Positions 8,520 through 16,310 of a stretch of 35,484 nucleotides of DNA are shown in pieces. The notes under the pieces are model-generated. The model was not told the origin of the DNA. It saw only the letters and a program-made list of their open reading frames with translations, and did not search any database. The position numbers and the translations under genes are program-made. The stretch is taken from positions 4,096 to 39,579 of the forward strand of contig DFGZ01000133.1 in the NCBI GenBank assembly GCA_002371295.1, read 5' to 3'. Source of the DNA: Oribacterium sp. UBA3737. Lineage in GTDB: Bacteria > Bacillota_A > Clostridia > Lachnospirales > Lachnospiraceae. Each line of letters starts with the position of its first letter. The first letter of the stretch is position 1.

Positions 8520-10247
8520 TTACTGTGGCTCGCCCTCGCCTGCAGAAGCTGCTGATTCAGCCTGAGCTGCTGCCTGAGCCGCAGCCTGTGCAGCTGCAGC
8601 GTCCTGAGCTGCTGTTATGACAGGATCGGTAGGATCGAAGGTCTGGTTTCTCGGGATGGCCTGCTGGATAGCATCCTTCTCGATAGGACCCTTGTCCCAC
8701 TTGTTGTTATAAACAGTAACTGTTGTTCCGTTAGGACAGTTGTTATAGATCCATGCACAGTCTACTGCACGAAGACGTACACATCCGCCGGACATGGAAT
8801 CATCCATGTAGTTGTAATATATGGCGTCCATGGTGTTGGAGTCAGGTCTTGTGTAAAGCAGTGAGTGAATCAGGTAATGTCCCTTGAATCTTGAAAGGAA
8901 CTGGCAGTAGCAGTCTGTATGCATGAAGTGCCATCTGTACTTCTCGTAGATTGAGAATGAACCGATAGGAGTGTCATCACCTACAGTGACCATAAGTGTT
9001 TTATATGGAATGGTGAAGTTTCCTGAAGCATCCTGAGCAAGGATGTACATGGTTCTTGTAGCCTTGTTGATTCTTATTGCATAAGCTCCGGGATTTCCCA
9101 TAACGCCGGAAAGATCCTTGAGAGCAACACCACTTTCATCGAAGTAAATATTGTAGCCGTCAATCACATTCCATCCTGTAACTGCAACACCGTTGTTGAA
9201 GTAGTACTGGTTTGACTCACCGTCGAAGCCCCAGCCTGTGTATGAACGTCCGTCGGCTGTTACATATGTGGCACCGTTCTCTGTCCAGAATACGCCTTCA
9301 TTGCTGTCGTTGGCCATAGGCTTTTCTGTTGAATCATAGAACTCAACACCCTTCTTCCAGAGGGCAAGCTTGATGCCGACGATGTAACGGTCATCACCGA
9401 TAGAACCTACAGCCTGTCCTTCAGGTGCCCAGTCTGTAACTGTACCGTCGTTGAGGACTGCTCTGTAGTAAAGATCTCCGAGGTTGTGTGTATAACCCTT
9501 TACACGGATCTGTATTGCGGAAACGATACCCTGATTAGGAGTTGCTTCCTTTGATGTAGCCCATGGACCCCAGCCTGTTCCGTTGGAATAGGTTCTGTAG
9601 TACCATCTGCCGACATTGGCATGCTCAAGCATGAAGCTTGTGAATCCGATTGCGGAATATGCAAAGGAATCGTTCTTTGAGGTGGTACCCCAGTCGATAC
9701 GGTTTCCTGATCCGTCATAAATGAAGTAGGAACCTAACGGAACCATGTTGAGAACAGGATCTGCATCCATGTTTCCTTCATTTGGAGTTGTCATATAGTT
9801 GTAACGGATGGTATCGACATCAGTCGGATCAACAGTGGGAAGAGTCTTTGTGCTTGAAGACACAAGGTTTCCCTTTGCTGCCAATGTTGATGCGGCTGTA
9901 GTTGTAGTTGTATCAGCTGCTGTCTCTGAGCTTGTTTCAGCTGCTGCCGCTGTTTCTGTTATAACTGTCTGAGTCTCTGCAGTGGATACATCACCGGGAA
10001 CAGCAGACTGAACAGTGGCGTCTGTTGTGGCTGTCGCGACACTTTCAGCAGTAGCTTCGGAAGTTGCAGTGGGATCCTCAGCTATAACGACATTTGTTTC
10101 CTGTATAGCGGAAGCAGTCGTTTCTTCAGTTACCGTAGCCGCGCCGGGTATCGCATCTGCAGGTGAAGCTGCGTATGCGGATATAGGCTGAGCCATCATG
10201 GCTGCTGCTGCAAGGAGTGCGACAGTACGTTTTTTCATACTTATCAT
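8520..10247 (-). CDS. Secreted L,D-transpeptidase with wall-binding repeats
   Basis: A 575-residue exported protein. Residues 1-26 form a signal peptide (MKKRT basic start, Ala-rich core, AYA cleavage site). Residues 27-125 are a Thr/Ala-rich linker. Residues 150-300 carry repeats like the clostridial hydrophobic-W type (GWGPWAT, VTDWAPEGQ with G-x-x-x-R-Y). Residues 315-378 carry choline-binding-like repeats (YTGWGFDGESNQYYF, VTGWNVIDG). The YkuD catalytic domain at 385-512 has His461 in IHSLLY and the nucleophile Cys489 in SGGCVRL. Such enzymes make 3-3 cross-links in peptidoglycan or attach proteins to it. The tail is Ala/Gln rich. GGAGG eight bases before the first ATG fixes the start. 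It stands alone, with its own terminator. Confidence 0.9.
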   Translation of the reverse strand: MISMKKRTVALLAAAAMMAQPISAYAASPADAIPGAATVTEETTASAIQETNVVIAEDPTATSEATAESVATATTDATVQSAVPGDVSTAETQTVITETAAAAETSSETAADTTTTTAASTLAAKGNLVSSSTKTLPTVDPTDVDTIRYNYMTTPNEGNMDADPVLNMVPLGSYFIYDGSGNRIDWGTTSKNDSFAYSAIGFTSFMLEHANVGRWYYRTYSNGTGWGPWATSKEATPNQGIVSAIQIRVKGYTHNLGDLYYRAVLNDGTVTDWAPEGQAVGSIGDDRYIVGIKLALWKKGVEFYDSTEKPMANDSNEGVFWTENGATYVTADGRSYTGWGFDGESNQYYFNNGVAVTGWNVIDGYNIYFDESGVALKDLSGVMGNPGAYAIRINKATRTMYILAQDASGNFTIPYKTLMVTVGDDTPIGSFSIYEKYRWHFMHTDCYCQFLSRFKGHYLIHSLLYTRPDSNTMDAIYYNYMDDSMSGGCVRLRAVDCAWIYNNCPNGTTVTVYNNKWDKGPIEKDAIQQAIPRNQTFDPTDPVITAAQDAAAAQAAAQAAAQAESAASAGEGEPQ

Positions 10248-10492
10248 TTTTTAATCCTCCAAGACTAAATATCTCAATAAAATATACGCATACACTTTAT
10301 CACATGGGGGTTGAAAGTTCCACCCGGGATTTACTTTTTATAGGCAATATTATAAAATCGTAAAGTATTGGCAATAAACTGCCTGTTTCTGCGCACTTTT
10401 AAATTAGAAGAAGTGCTGAAACTGCATATTTACGTATGTATTTAAGATTAGGGTATACGCTTTACAGGCGTGCTTTTTTATTTGGAGATAAA
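10248..10492. promoter_or_regulatory. Divergent control region between L,D-transpeptidase and aminotransferase
   Basis: 245 bases without a gene. On the reverse strand TATAAT (10349-10354) with TTTATT 18 bases upstream (10373-10378) is a candidate promoter for the transpeptidase. An inverted repeat GCACTT (10393-10398) / AAGTGC (10411-10416) could be an operator. A weak hairpin ACGC/GCGT (10457-10471) followed by six T lies just before the GGAG ribosome site of the aminotransferase and could attenuate it. No clear forward promoter is seen. Confidence 0.35.
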
Positions 10493-11605
10493 ATGTCAGA
10501 TATAGATAAGAACGTAATAAATGTCACAAAGGCGAGTCTGCCTCCGTTTGATGAGTATACTGAGATGCTCAGAGATATCTGGGACTCGGCATGGCTCACC
10601 AACATGGGAAAGTATCATGAAGAGCTGAGATCGAAGCTCAGGGATTATCTGAAGGTCGGATCGGTACAGCTTTTTGTTAATGGTCACAGTGCCCTTGAGT
10701 TTTTGATTCAGGCCATGGACCTTTCGGGAGAAGTCATTACCACGCCCTTCTCCTTTGCGTCAACAACACACGCTATAGTGCGGAACGGGCTCAGACCTGT
10801 ATTCTGCGATATAAACCTTCGGGACTATACATTGGACGCAGATAAGCTGGAGAGTCTTATCACAGAGAAGACCTCTGCCATCCTTCCCGTACATGTGTAT
10901 GGAAATGTCTGCGATGTGGAAAAGATTCAGGAGATAGCCGACCGCCATCATCTTAAGGTGCTGTATGATGCGGCCCATACCTTCGGGGAAGAGTATAAGG
11001 GCAGGGGTATCGGAAGCTTCGGTGATGCCTCCATGTTCTCATTCCATGCCACAAAGGTATTCAACTCCATTGAGGGCGGTGCCATCACCACAGGGAAGCC
11101 GGATGAAGAGCTTATGGCAAAGCTCTATGAGCTGAAGAATTTCGGAATTCTCGGACAGGAGGAGGTGGCGTCTGTGGGCGGAAACGGCAAGATGAATGAA
11201 TTTGCCGCCGCCATGGGACTCTGCAATCTCCGTCATGTGGACAGTTACATAGAAAAACGTAAGCTGGTCTATGAGCGTTATATGGAAAATCTCCGAGACG
11301 TACCGGGAATCATACTTCCCGAACTTAATCCGGATGTAAAGCCAAACTATGCCTATATGCCGGTCCGTTTCCATGGATATAAGAGAGACAGGGATGAGAT
11401 TTTTGCTGTTCTTAAGAGCGTCAATGTCAATGCAAGAAAGTATTTCTATCCTTGTATCAATGCCTACAGCTGTTACAAGGATCAGTATGACGTTAATGAT
11501 ACGCCAAATGCCCTTCTGGCTTCGCTTGAGGTGCTGACTCTTCCCATATATCCGGATCTCGGGCTCGATGATGTGGACAGAATTTGTACTATGATTTTGA
11601 ACTAA
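10493..11605 (+). CDS. DegT/DnrJ/EryC1/StrS sugar aminotransferase
   Basis: A 370-residue PLP enzyme. The N-terminal WLTNMGKYHEEL and FVNGHSALEF are the opening of this family; FSFASTTHAIVRNGLRPVF, DAAHTFG and SFHATKVFNSIEGG follow. Lys188 in HATK is the PLP-linking lysine. These enzymes transfer an amino group from glutamate to a keto group of a nucleotide-activated sugar, most often at C4 or C3, making the amino sugars of O-antigens. The ATG with GGAG seven bases upstream is preferred over an in-frame ATG 57 bases earlier that adds an unrelated tail. It leads a forward operon and lies 13 bases before an ATP-grasp gene, suggesting that the new amino group is then acylated. Resemblance to VioA/DesI types is general only. 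Confidence 0.9.
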   Translation: MSDIDKNVINVTKASLPPFDEYTEMLRDIWDSAWLTNMGKYHEELRSKLRDYLKVGSVQLFVNGHSALEFLIQAMDLSGEVITTPFSFASTTHAIVRNGLRPVFCDINLRDYTLDADKLESLITEKTSAILPVHVYGNVCDVEKIQEIADRHHLKVLYDAAHTFGEEYKGRGIGSFGDASMFSFHATKVFNSIEGGAITTGKPDEELMAKLYELKNFGILGQEEVASVGGNGKMNEFAAAMGLCNLRHVDSYIEKRKLVYERYMENLRDVPGIILPELNPDVKPNYAYMPVRFHGYKRDRDEIFAVLKSVNVNARKYFYPCINAYSCYKDQYDVNDTPNALLASLEVLTLPIYPDLGLDDVDRICTMILN

Positions 11606-11618
11606 GAGGTAAAACAGA

Positions 11619-12638
11619 ATGGAAAAAAGAACAGCGCTGGTCACAGCTATAGGATCCTTCGCGGCGGATGCGGTCATAAAGACTCTCCGTGAAATGGGCT
11701 ACAGAGTGATCGGCAGTGATATATATGAGAAGGAATGGGTGGCCAATTCACTGGAAGTGGATGTTTTTTATAAGGCTCCCTATGCGAGCGATGAAGATGC
11801 ATATATTTCCTTTATAAAGGATGTCTGTGCGAAGGAGAAGGTGGAACGCATACTTCCTGTTATAGATCTGGAAGTGGATGCGCTTAACAGACACAGGGAT
11901 GAGATCGAGAAGGACGGTGTAAGGATCTGTATGTCGGACCATGATTCCATAGAAGTACTTCGTGACAAGTATCTGATGACTCAGCTTGTTCGTGGTGTGC
12001 TGGACACATCGGAGGATGAGGAGATTAAGGCAGCGGTCCGCGCCATTCCTTCCACCAGGGCTTCCGAGGTGGACTTTGAGGAGGTCACATTCCCCATCAT
12101 ACTTAAGCCGGTGGACGGAAGAAGCTCCTGCGGACTTTACAGGATATTCCAGGAGGATCAGCTTGGTTTCGCTTTTTCAAACATCATGGATCCTGAAAAG
12201 CTGAATGACACATCACTGGAGAAATATATAGTCCAGCCCATGATAAAGGGCAATGTTGTCACCGTCGATATACTGAGAGACGGGGAAGGGAACTTCAGGG
12301 CCGTACCCAGAGAGGAGCTTATAAGGACTCCCAACGGTGCAGGACTCAGTGTCCGTGTAATGGAAGACAGGGTACTTCAGGATGCCTGCTATAAGATCGC
12401 CGAACGTGCAGGAATAAAGGGCTGCGTCAATTTCGAGTTCATTAAAGGCGAGAGTTCGGGAATCTACTATTTTATAGAATGTAATCCCCGTTTTTCAGGT
12501 GGTATAGCCTTTACCGAGCTTTCCGGTGTGCCTATGATAAAGAATCATATGTACATTTTCGATGGAAAGCCCATGGAGGATATGCCATTACAGAAATGTG
12601 GTTTTATGACCAGAAAATATCAGGAAATCAGGATGTGA
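11619..12638 (+). CDS. ATP-grasp ligase (carbamoyl-phosphate-synthase-like)
   Basis: A 339-residue protein. The start ALVTAIGSFAADAVIKTLRE is the Rossmann-like pre-ATP-grasp fold seen in CarB-like ligases. DKYLMTQ, FPIILKPVDGRSSCGLY (the lysine and glycine-rich ATP loop) and YFIECNPRFSGG (the metal-binding E-x-N-P-R) are the ATP-grasp core. Such enzymes activate a carboxylate as acyl phosphate and join it to an amine or thiol. It lies between the sugar aminotransferase and a GT2, so one reading is that it couples a carboxylic or amino acid to the amino sugar; that role is inference. GAGG nine bases before the ATG supports the start. Confidence 0.8.
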   Translation: MEKRTALVTAIGSFAADAVIKTLREMGYRVIGSDIYEKEWVANSLEVDVFYKAPYASDEDAYISFIKDVCAKEKVERILPVIDLEVDALNRHRDEIEKDGVRICMSDHDSIEVLRDKYLMTQLVRGVLDTSEDEEIKAAVRAIPSTRASEVDFEEVTFPIILKPVDGRSSCGLYRIFQEDQLGFAFSNIMDPEKLNDTSLEKYIVQPMIKGNVVTVDILRDGEGNFRAVPREELIRTPNGAGLSVRVMEDRVLQDACYKIAERAGIKGCVNFEFIKGESSGIYYFIECNPRFSGGIAFTELSGVPMIKNHMYIFDGKPMEDMPLQKCGFMTRKYQEIRM

Positions 12639-12639
12639 C

Positions 12640-13368
12640 ATGAAAGAAAGCTTTGACAGAGAATCAAATAAGGGCAGAGTTATCCTGGTCATTCCCGCAT
12701 ACAATGAGGCAGGGAACCTTCCCAAGGTGGTATCGGATATTCTTTCACAGGATTTTCCCATGGACTATGTTATCGTGTCGGACGGTTCTACTGACGGGAC
12801 CCACGAGCTATGCGAAAGGGAGCATTATAATTATATAGAGCTTCCTGTGAATCTCGGACTTGCGGGCTGTTTCCAGACGGGAATGAAGTATGCCCACAGA
12901 AAGGGTTACAGCTTCGCTGTTCAGTTTGACGGAGACGGTCAGCACAGGGCAGCGGATGTGGAATCCCTGTACAAGAAGATGATAGAGGGGGACTATGATA
13001 TAGTTCTCGGCTCCCGTTTTCTTGAGAAAAAGAAAGGCAGATCCATGAGGGAGATAGGTTCGAGACTTATCTCCATGGCCATCAGGCTCACCACGGGAAA
13101 GACTATCACAGATCCCACCTGCGGGCTCAGGATGTACAGTGATAAGGTCATAGAGGGATTTGCCAACAGATTAAATTACGGTCCGGAGCCGGATACCATA
13201 TCATATCTTATAAAGAACGGAGCCAGGGTCGTTGAGGCACCTGTGACCATAGATGAGAGATTGTCGGGGGAGTCATATCTTCGCCCGATAAATGCCATGA
13301 AATACATGGCACGTATGCTCATTTCCATTCTGATCATCCAGAGAAGCAGGAAGAAGGAGCTGTCCTGA
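12640..13368 (+). CDS. GT2, polyprenyl-phosphate glycosyltransferase (DPM1-like)
   Basis: A 242-residue GT-A enzyme without C-terminal membrane segments. VILVIPAYNEAGNLPKVVSD, VIVSDGSTDGT and VQFDGDGQH are the signature blocks of the dolichol/polyprenyl-phosphate sugar synthase group, and VLGSRF with DPTCGLRMY confirms it. Such enzymes load one sugar onto a lipid phosphate carrier, to be used outside the cell by GT-C enzymes. One base separates it from the ATP-grasp stop, with CAGGA as ribosome site. The DUF2304 protein further down the operon and the DUF2142 protein after it are plausible functional partners. Confidence 0.88.
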   Translation: MKESFDRESNKGRVILVIPAYNEAGNLPKVVSDILSQDFPMDYVIVSDGSTDGTHELCEREHYNYIELPVNLGLAGCFQTGMKYAHRKGYSFAVQFDGDGQHRAADVESLYKKMIEGDYDIVLGSRFLEKKKGRSMREIGSRLISMAIRLTTGKTITDPTCGLRMYSDKVIEGFANRLNYGPEPDTISYLIKNGARVVEAPVTIDERLSGESYLRPINAMKYMARMLISILIIQRSRKKELS

Positions 13369-13470
13369 GTATATCTTTAGTAAATACCAATTCATGATAT
13401 GGGTGTCATTCATAGCCTGAACCGGAGCATTTTGTGGAGTAAGCGCTGATGACACTTATGTCAGTATATA

Positions 13471-14751
13471 ATGAGGGATAAAGTGACGGATACTAAGAGA
13501 GATTTTTTATGGAATGCCATAGGCAGTTTCGTTTATGCCATGGCTTCCATTGTGCTTGCATTTGCGGTCATCAGAATCGCCGGGGCTGATGACGGAGGTA
13601 TATTTGGATTTGGATTTTCGACCCTGGGACAGCAGATGTTCATCATCGCCTACTTTGGTATCAGGCCCTTTCATATTACGGATATGAAAAAGCAGTTCAG
13701 CTTTGGGGATTATCTCTGCACAAGGCGCATCACTTCACTACTGGCAGTTCTTGCCAGCTTTTTGTTTGTAGGGGGACAGATGGCTTTTGGAAATTACGAT
13801 TTCCATAAGTCGGCCATTCTTCTGCTTCTTGCGGGATACAAAATAGTGGACGGTTATGCGGATGTGTACGAGTCTGAGCTCCAGAGACAGGGGCTTCTGT
13901 ACAGAACCGGACAGTCACTGGCTTTTCGTACGGGTATTTCCGTTGTGACCCTTCTTTCCGTGCTGCTCATCACAAAGAATCTTCTTTTGGCAGCGGCGGC
14001 AGCGGACATGATGCAGCTTTTCGGGACATGGTTTTTTTCAGTCAGGGTTCTTTCGGCTGTTCCGGAGGTGGACAGAAATATAATTAAAGAGAATATTAAG
14101 GACCTTTTAGGATCTACAGGTCTTCTTTTTATCAGTGTATTTGTGGACTTTTACATTTTTTCCGCATCCAAATACGCAATAGACGCAAGGCTCAGCGATG
14201 CGGTGTCGGGATATTTCAATGTGCTCTTTATGCCCACATCCTTTATTTATCTCATAGCGAACTTCCTTATAAGACCCATGCTCACAAAGCTTGCGGATCA
14301 GTTTGCCGTGAAGGATACAAAAGCCTTCAGAAAGACTTCGGTCTATATGCTTAAGGCGGTGGCCATGCTTAGTGTAGTCATTATCCTTGGCGCAGCTCTG
14401 TTCGGGCACTTGGGACTCCGGATCTTCGAGCTTATCCTGGGGGAAGGTGCAGAGGGAAGGCTGGTGCCGGAATATGTGACCTTCATTCTGCTTATTATCG
14501 GAGGGTCACTTTATGCCTTTGCCAATGTAATGTACTATATTCTTGTTACTGTGCGTGAACAGTTCCGGATTTTTGCGGGCTATGTCATGACTGCAGCAGT
14601 TGCTGTATTTTCAGCAGAACGTATGGTTCAGATGAGGGGAATGTTCGGCGGCGCTATGAACTACTTCATGCTTATGGGGATTCTGGTGATTCTCTTTTCA
14701 GTATTTGCCCTTCAGGCGGTACGGGAAATGGAACTTGAAATAAAGAAGTGA
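13471..14751 (+). CDS. Flippase-like polysaccharide export protein
   Basis: A 426-residue polytopic protein with about twelve membrane segments. The opening (RDFLWNAIGSFVYAMASIVLAF) resembles MOP-superfamily flippases, which often begin with R/K-x-x-x-W-N-x-x-G. Compared with the flippase at 4619 it is shorter and diverged. The ATG at 13471 has no ribosome site and overlaps a TATAAT string; a GTG at 13483 with GAGGG five bases upstream is a credible alternative that removes four residues. It follows the GT2 after a 102-base gap and overlaps the next frame at its stop. A second flippase in one locus suggests a second polymer or a specialised substrate. Confidence 0.75.
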   Translation: MRDKVTDTKRDFLWNAIGSFVYAMASIVLAFAVIRIAGADDGGIFGFGFSTLGQQMFIIAYFGIRPFHITDMKKQFSFGDYLCTRRITSLLAVLASFLFVGGQMAFGNYDFHKSAILLLLAGYKIVDGYADVYESELQRQGLLYRTGQSLAFRTGISVVTLLSVLLITKNLLLAAAAADMMQLFGTWFFSVRVLSAVPEVDRNIIKENIKDLLGSTGLLFISVFVDFYIFSASKYAIDARLSDAVSGYFNVLFMPTSFIYLIANFLIRPMLTKLADQFAVKDTKAFRKTSVYMLKAVAMLSVVIILGAALFGHLGLRIFELILGEGAEGRLVPEYVTFILLIIGGSLYAFANVMYYILVTVREQFRIFAGYVMTAAVAVFSAERMVQMRGMFGGAMNYFMLMGILVILFSVFALQAVREMELEIKK

Positions 14752-14780
14752 AAGCTGAGTTTTCGGAAGAGGCAAAACAG

Positions 14781-15770
14781 ATGAAAACAGTTGACGTTAT
14801 CATACCCACATATAAGCCGGGTAAAAAATTCATAAGGCAGCAGAGGATGCTTCAGAAGCAGACCTATCCCATAAACAGGATCATCATAGTGAACACCGAG
14901 GCTGAATTTCTGGACAGGAGTCTGGTGGAGGATTATGCCAATGTTTCCGTAAGAGACATTTCTTCTTCGGAGTTCGATCACGGCGCCACCAGAAATCTGG
15001 GAGTTTCGCTCTCCACGGCGGATTATTTCCTGCTCATGACGGATGATGCGATTCCGAAGGATGAAAAACTGGTGGAGCATCTTGTTAATATGATGGAAGG
15101 CGGAGAATCCGGGACAGGCTCTCTGGAGAAAGAGAGTGTATATTCTTACGGAAATCCTATTCCGGGAGGAAAGAAAAAATGTGAAATAGCCGCTGTATAC
15201 GGAAGGCAGCTTGCCACGGAGGAAAGCTCTGATGATGAGAAGTACTCAAGAAGCTTTAATTATCCGGAGGTATCCTTCGTAAAGACCATTGAAGACCTTC
15301 CGAGGCTTGGCATAAAGACATATTTTGAATCCAATGTTTGCTGCCTCTACAGAAGGGATGTGTTTGAAAAACTGAAGGGTTTTCCGAACCGGACCATCTT
15401 TAACGAGGACATGATATATTGCTGCAAGATGCTGAAGGCGGGATATGCCAGTGCATATTGTGCAGAGGCTGAGGTGCTCCATGCACACAATTATAACGGA
15501 ATACAGCAGCTGAGACGTAATTTCGATCTCGGCGTATCCCAGGCGGATAATCCTGATGTATTCGGAGGCATAAGATCCGAGGGAGAGGGGATAAAGCTCG
15601 TAAAGGGCAATGCTCTTTCACTTTTGAAAAAGGGAAGGATCTTCTCCACCGTGAGACTCATCTATGTGTCTTTATGCAAGTACATAGGATATCGTCTGGG
15701 AAAGAACTATAAAAAACTGTCCCGTAAGACTATCATGAAACTGACCATGAATAAGCATTACTGGGAGTGA
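14781..15770 (+). CDS. Glycosyltransferase family 2 (rhamnosyltransferase-like)
   Basis: A 329-residue GT-A enzyme starting MKTVDVIIPTYKPGKKF. AGAGG exactly eight bases before this ATG selects it over the in-frame GTG at 14748, which overlaps the flippase stop. FDHGATRNLGVS and YFLLMTDDAIPKDEKL are the conserved FxHgxaRN and DDA blocks of rhamnosyltransferase-type enzymes, and FNEDMIYCCKMLKAGY is the ED acceptor and catalytic region. A 40-residue hydrophilic stretch around residues 110-150 looks like an insertion with many Gly, Ser and Glu. It probably adds one deoxyhexose to the glycan whose lipid-linked repeat the neighbouring flippase would move. Confidence 0.87.
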   Translation: MKTVDVIIPTYKPGKKFIRQQRMLQKQTYPINRIIIVNTEAEFLDRSLVEDYANVSVRDISSSEFDHGATRNLGVSLSTADYFLLMTDDAIPKDEKLVEHLVNMMEGGESGTGSLEKESVYSYGNPIPGGKKKCEIAAVYGRQLATEESSDDEKYSRSFNYPEVSFVKTIEDLPRLGIKTYFESNVCCLYRRDVFEKLKGFPNRTIFNEDMIYCCKMLKAGYASAYCAEAEVLHAHNYNGIQQLRRNFDLGVSQADNPDVFGGIRSEGEGIKLVKGNALSLLKKGRIFSTVRLIYVSLCKYIGYRLGKNYKKLSRKTIMKLTMNKHYWE

Positions 15771-15871
15771 ATTTTAAAACAGGTGATGATCTAAAGGGAA
15801 GAAGCTGTCAGGTACTGAAAACCTGAGAAGCCTTATCCCGCATCATCACATCATTAAGGAGATTTATCGCT

Positions 15872-16309
15872 ATGATGACACCTCTTTTCAGAGTGGTGCT
15901 GGTGGCAGCATCGGTTGGAACGCTGGGGATAGTGCTCAGCAGGATACGAAAGTCAAAACTAAATATAGATGACTCTATTTTCTGGATACTGCTGGTATTC
16001 ATGTTCGTAGTCTTTGCGGTATTCCCATGTGTACCGGATGCCCTTGCGAGCCTTCTGGGTATATACAGCACTGCGAATTTCCTGTTCCTTTTCATGATAT
16101 TCATACTCATCATGAGACTTTTTTCCATGAGTATGCGTGTCAGCTCACTGGAGGACAAGGTGAGAAGTCTCGTTCAGGAGATAGCACTCAGGGACAAGAA
16201 GACGGCTGAAGCTGAAGATGCGGAAAACCCGCTTCCTTCCGATTCTGAAGAAGAGTCTTCTCTTGAGGAATCGGTATCAAAGGAAAAATCCGAAGGACAG
16301 GGTGAATGA
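15872..16309 (+). CDS. DUF2304 membrane protein
   Basis: A 145-residue small membrane protein. Three hydrophobic segments are visible (about residues 5-23, 34-53 and 63-83), then a coiled-coil-like stretch (SSLEDKVRSLVQEIALRDKK) and an acidic Glu/Ser tail. The arrangement and the motif RxxKLxxDDSIFWILL match DUF2304 proteins, often found next to polyprenyl-phosphate GT2 genes in glycan loci. Their exact role is not established; a partner or membrane anchor for such a GT2 is a fair inference given the gene at 12640. AAGGAG ten bases before the first of two adjacent ATGs sets the start. The next gene starts one base after its stop. Confidence 0.8.
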   Translation: MMTPLFRVVLVAASVGTLGIVLSRIRKSKLNIDDSIFWILLVFMFVVFAVFPCVPDALASLLGIYSTANFLFLFMIFILIMRLFSMSMRVSSLEDKVRSLVQEIALRDKKTAEAEDAENPLPSDSEEESSLEESVSKEKSEGQGE

Positions 16310-16310
16310 T

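Noticed and set aside
10436..10492. Upstream in-frame start for the DegT aminotransferase
   Set aside because: It adds 19 residues across a T-rich leader and bypasses the well-placed GGAG before the ATG at 10493.
13444..13472. TATAAT overlapping the ATG of the second flippase, as a promoter
   Set aside because: No acceptable -35 lies 16-19 bases upstream, and transcription from it would omit the ATG.
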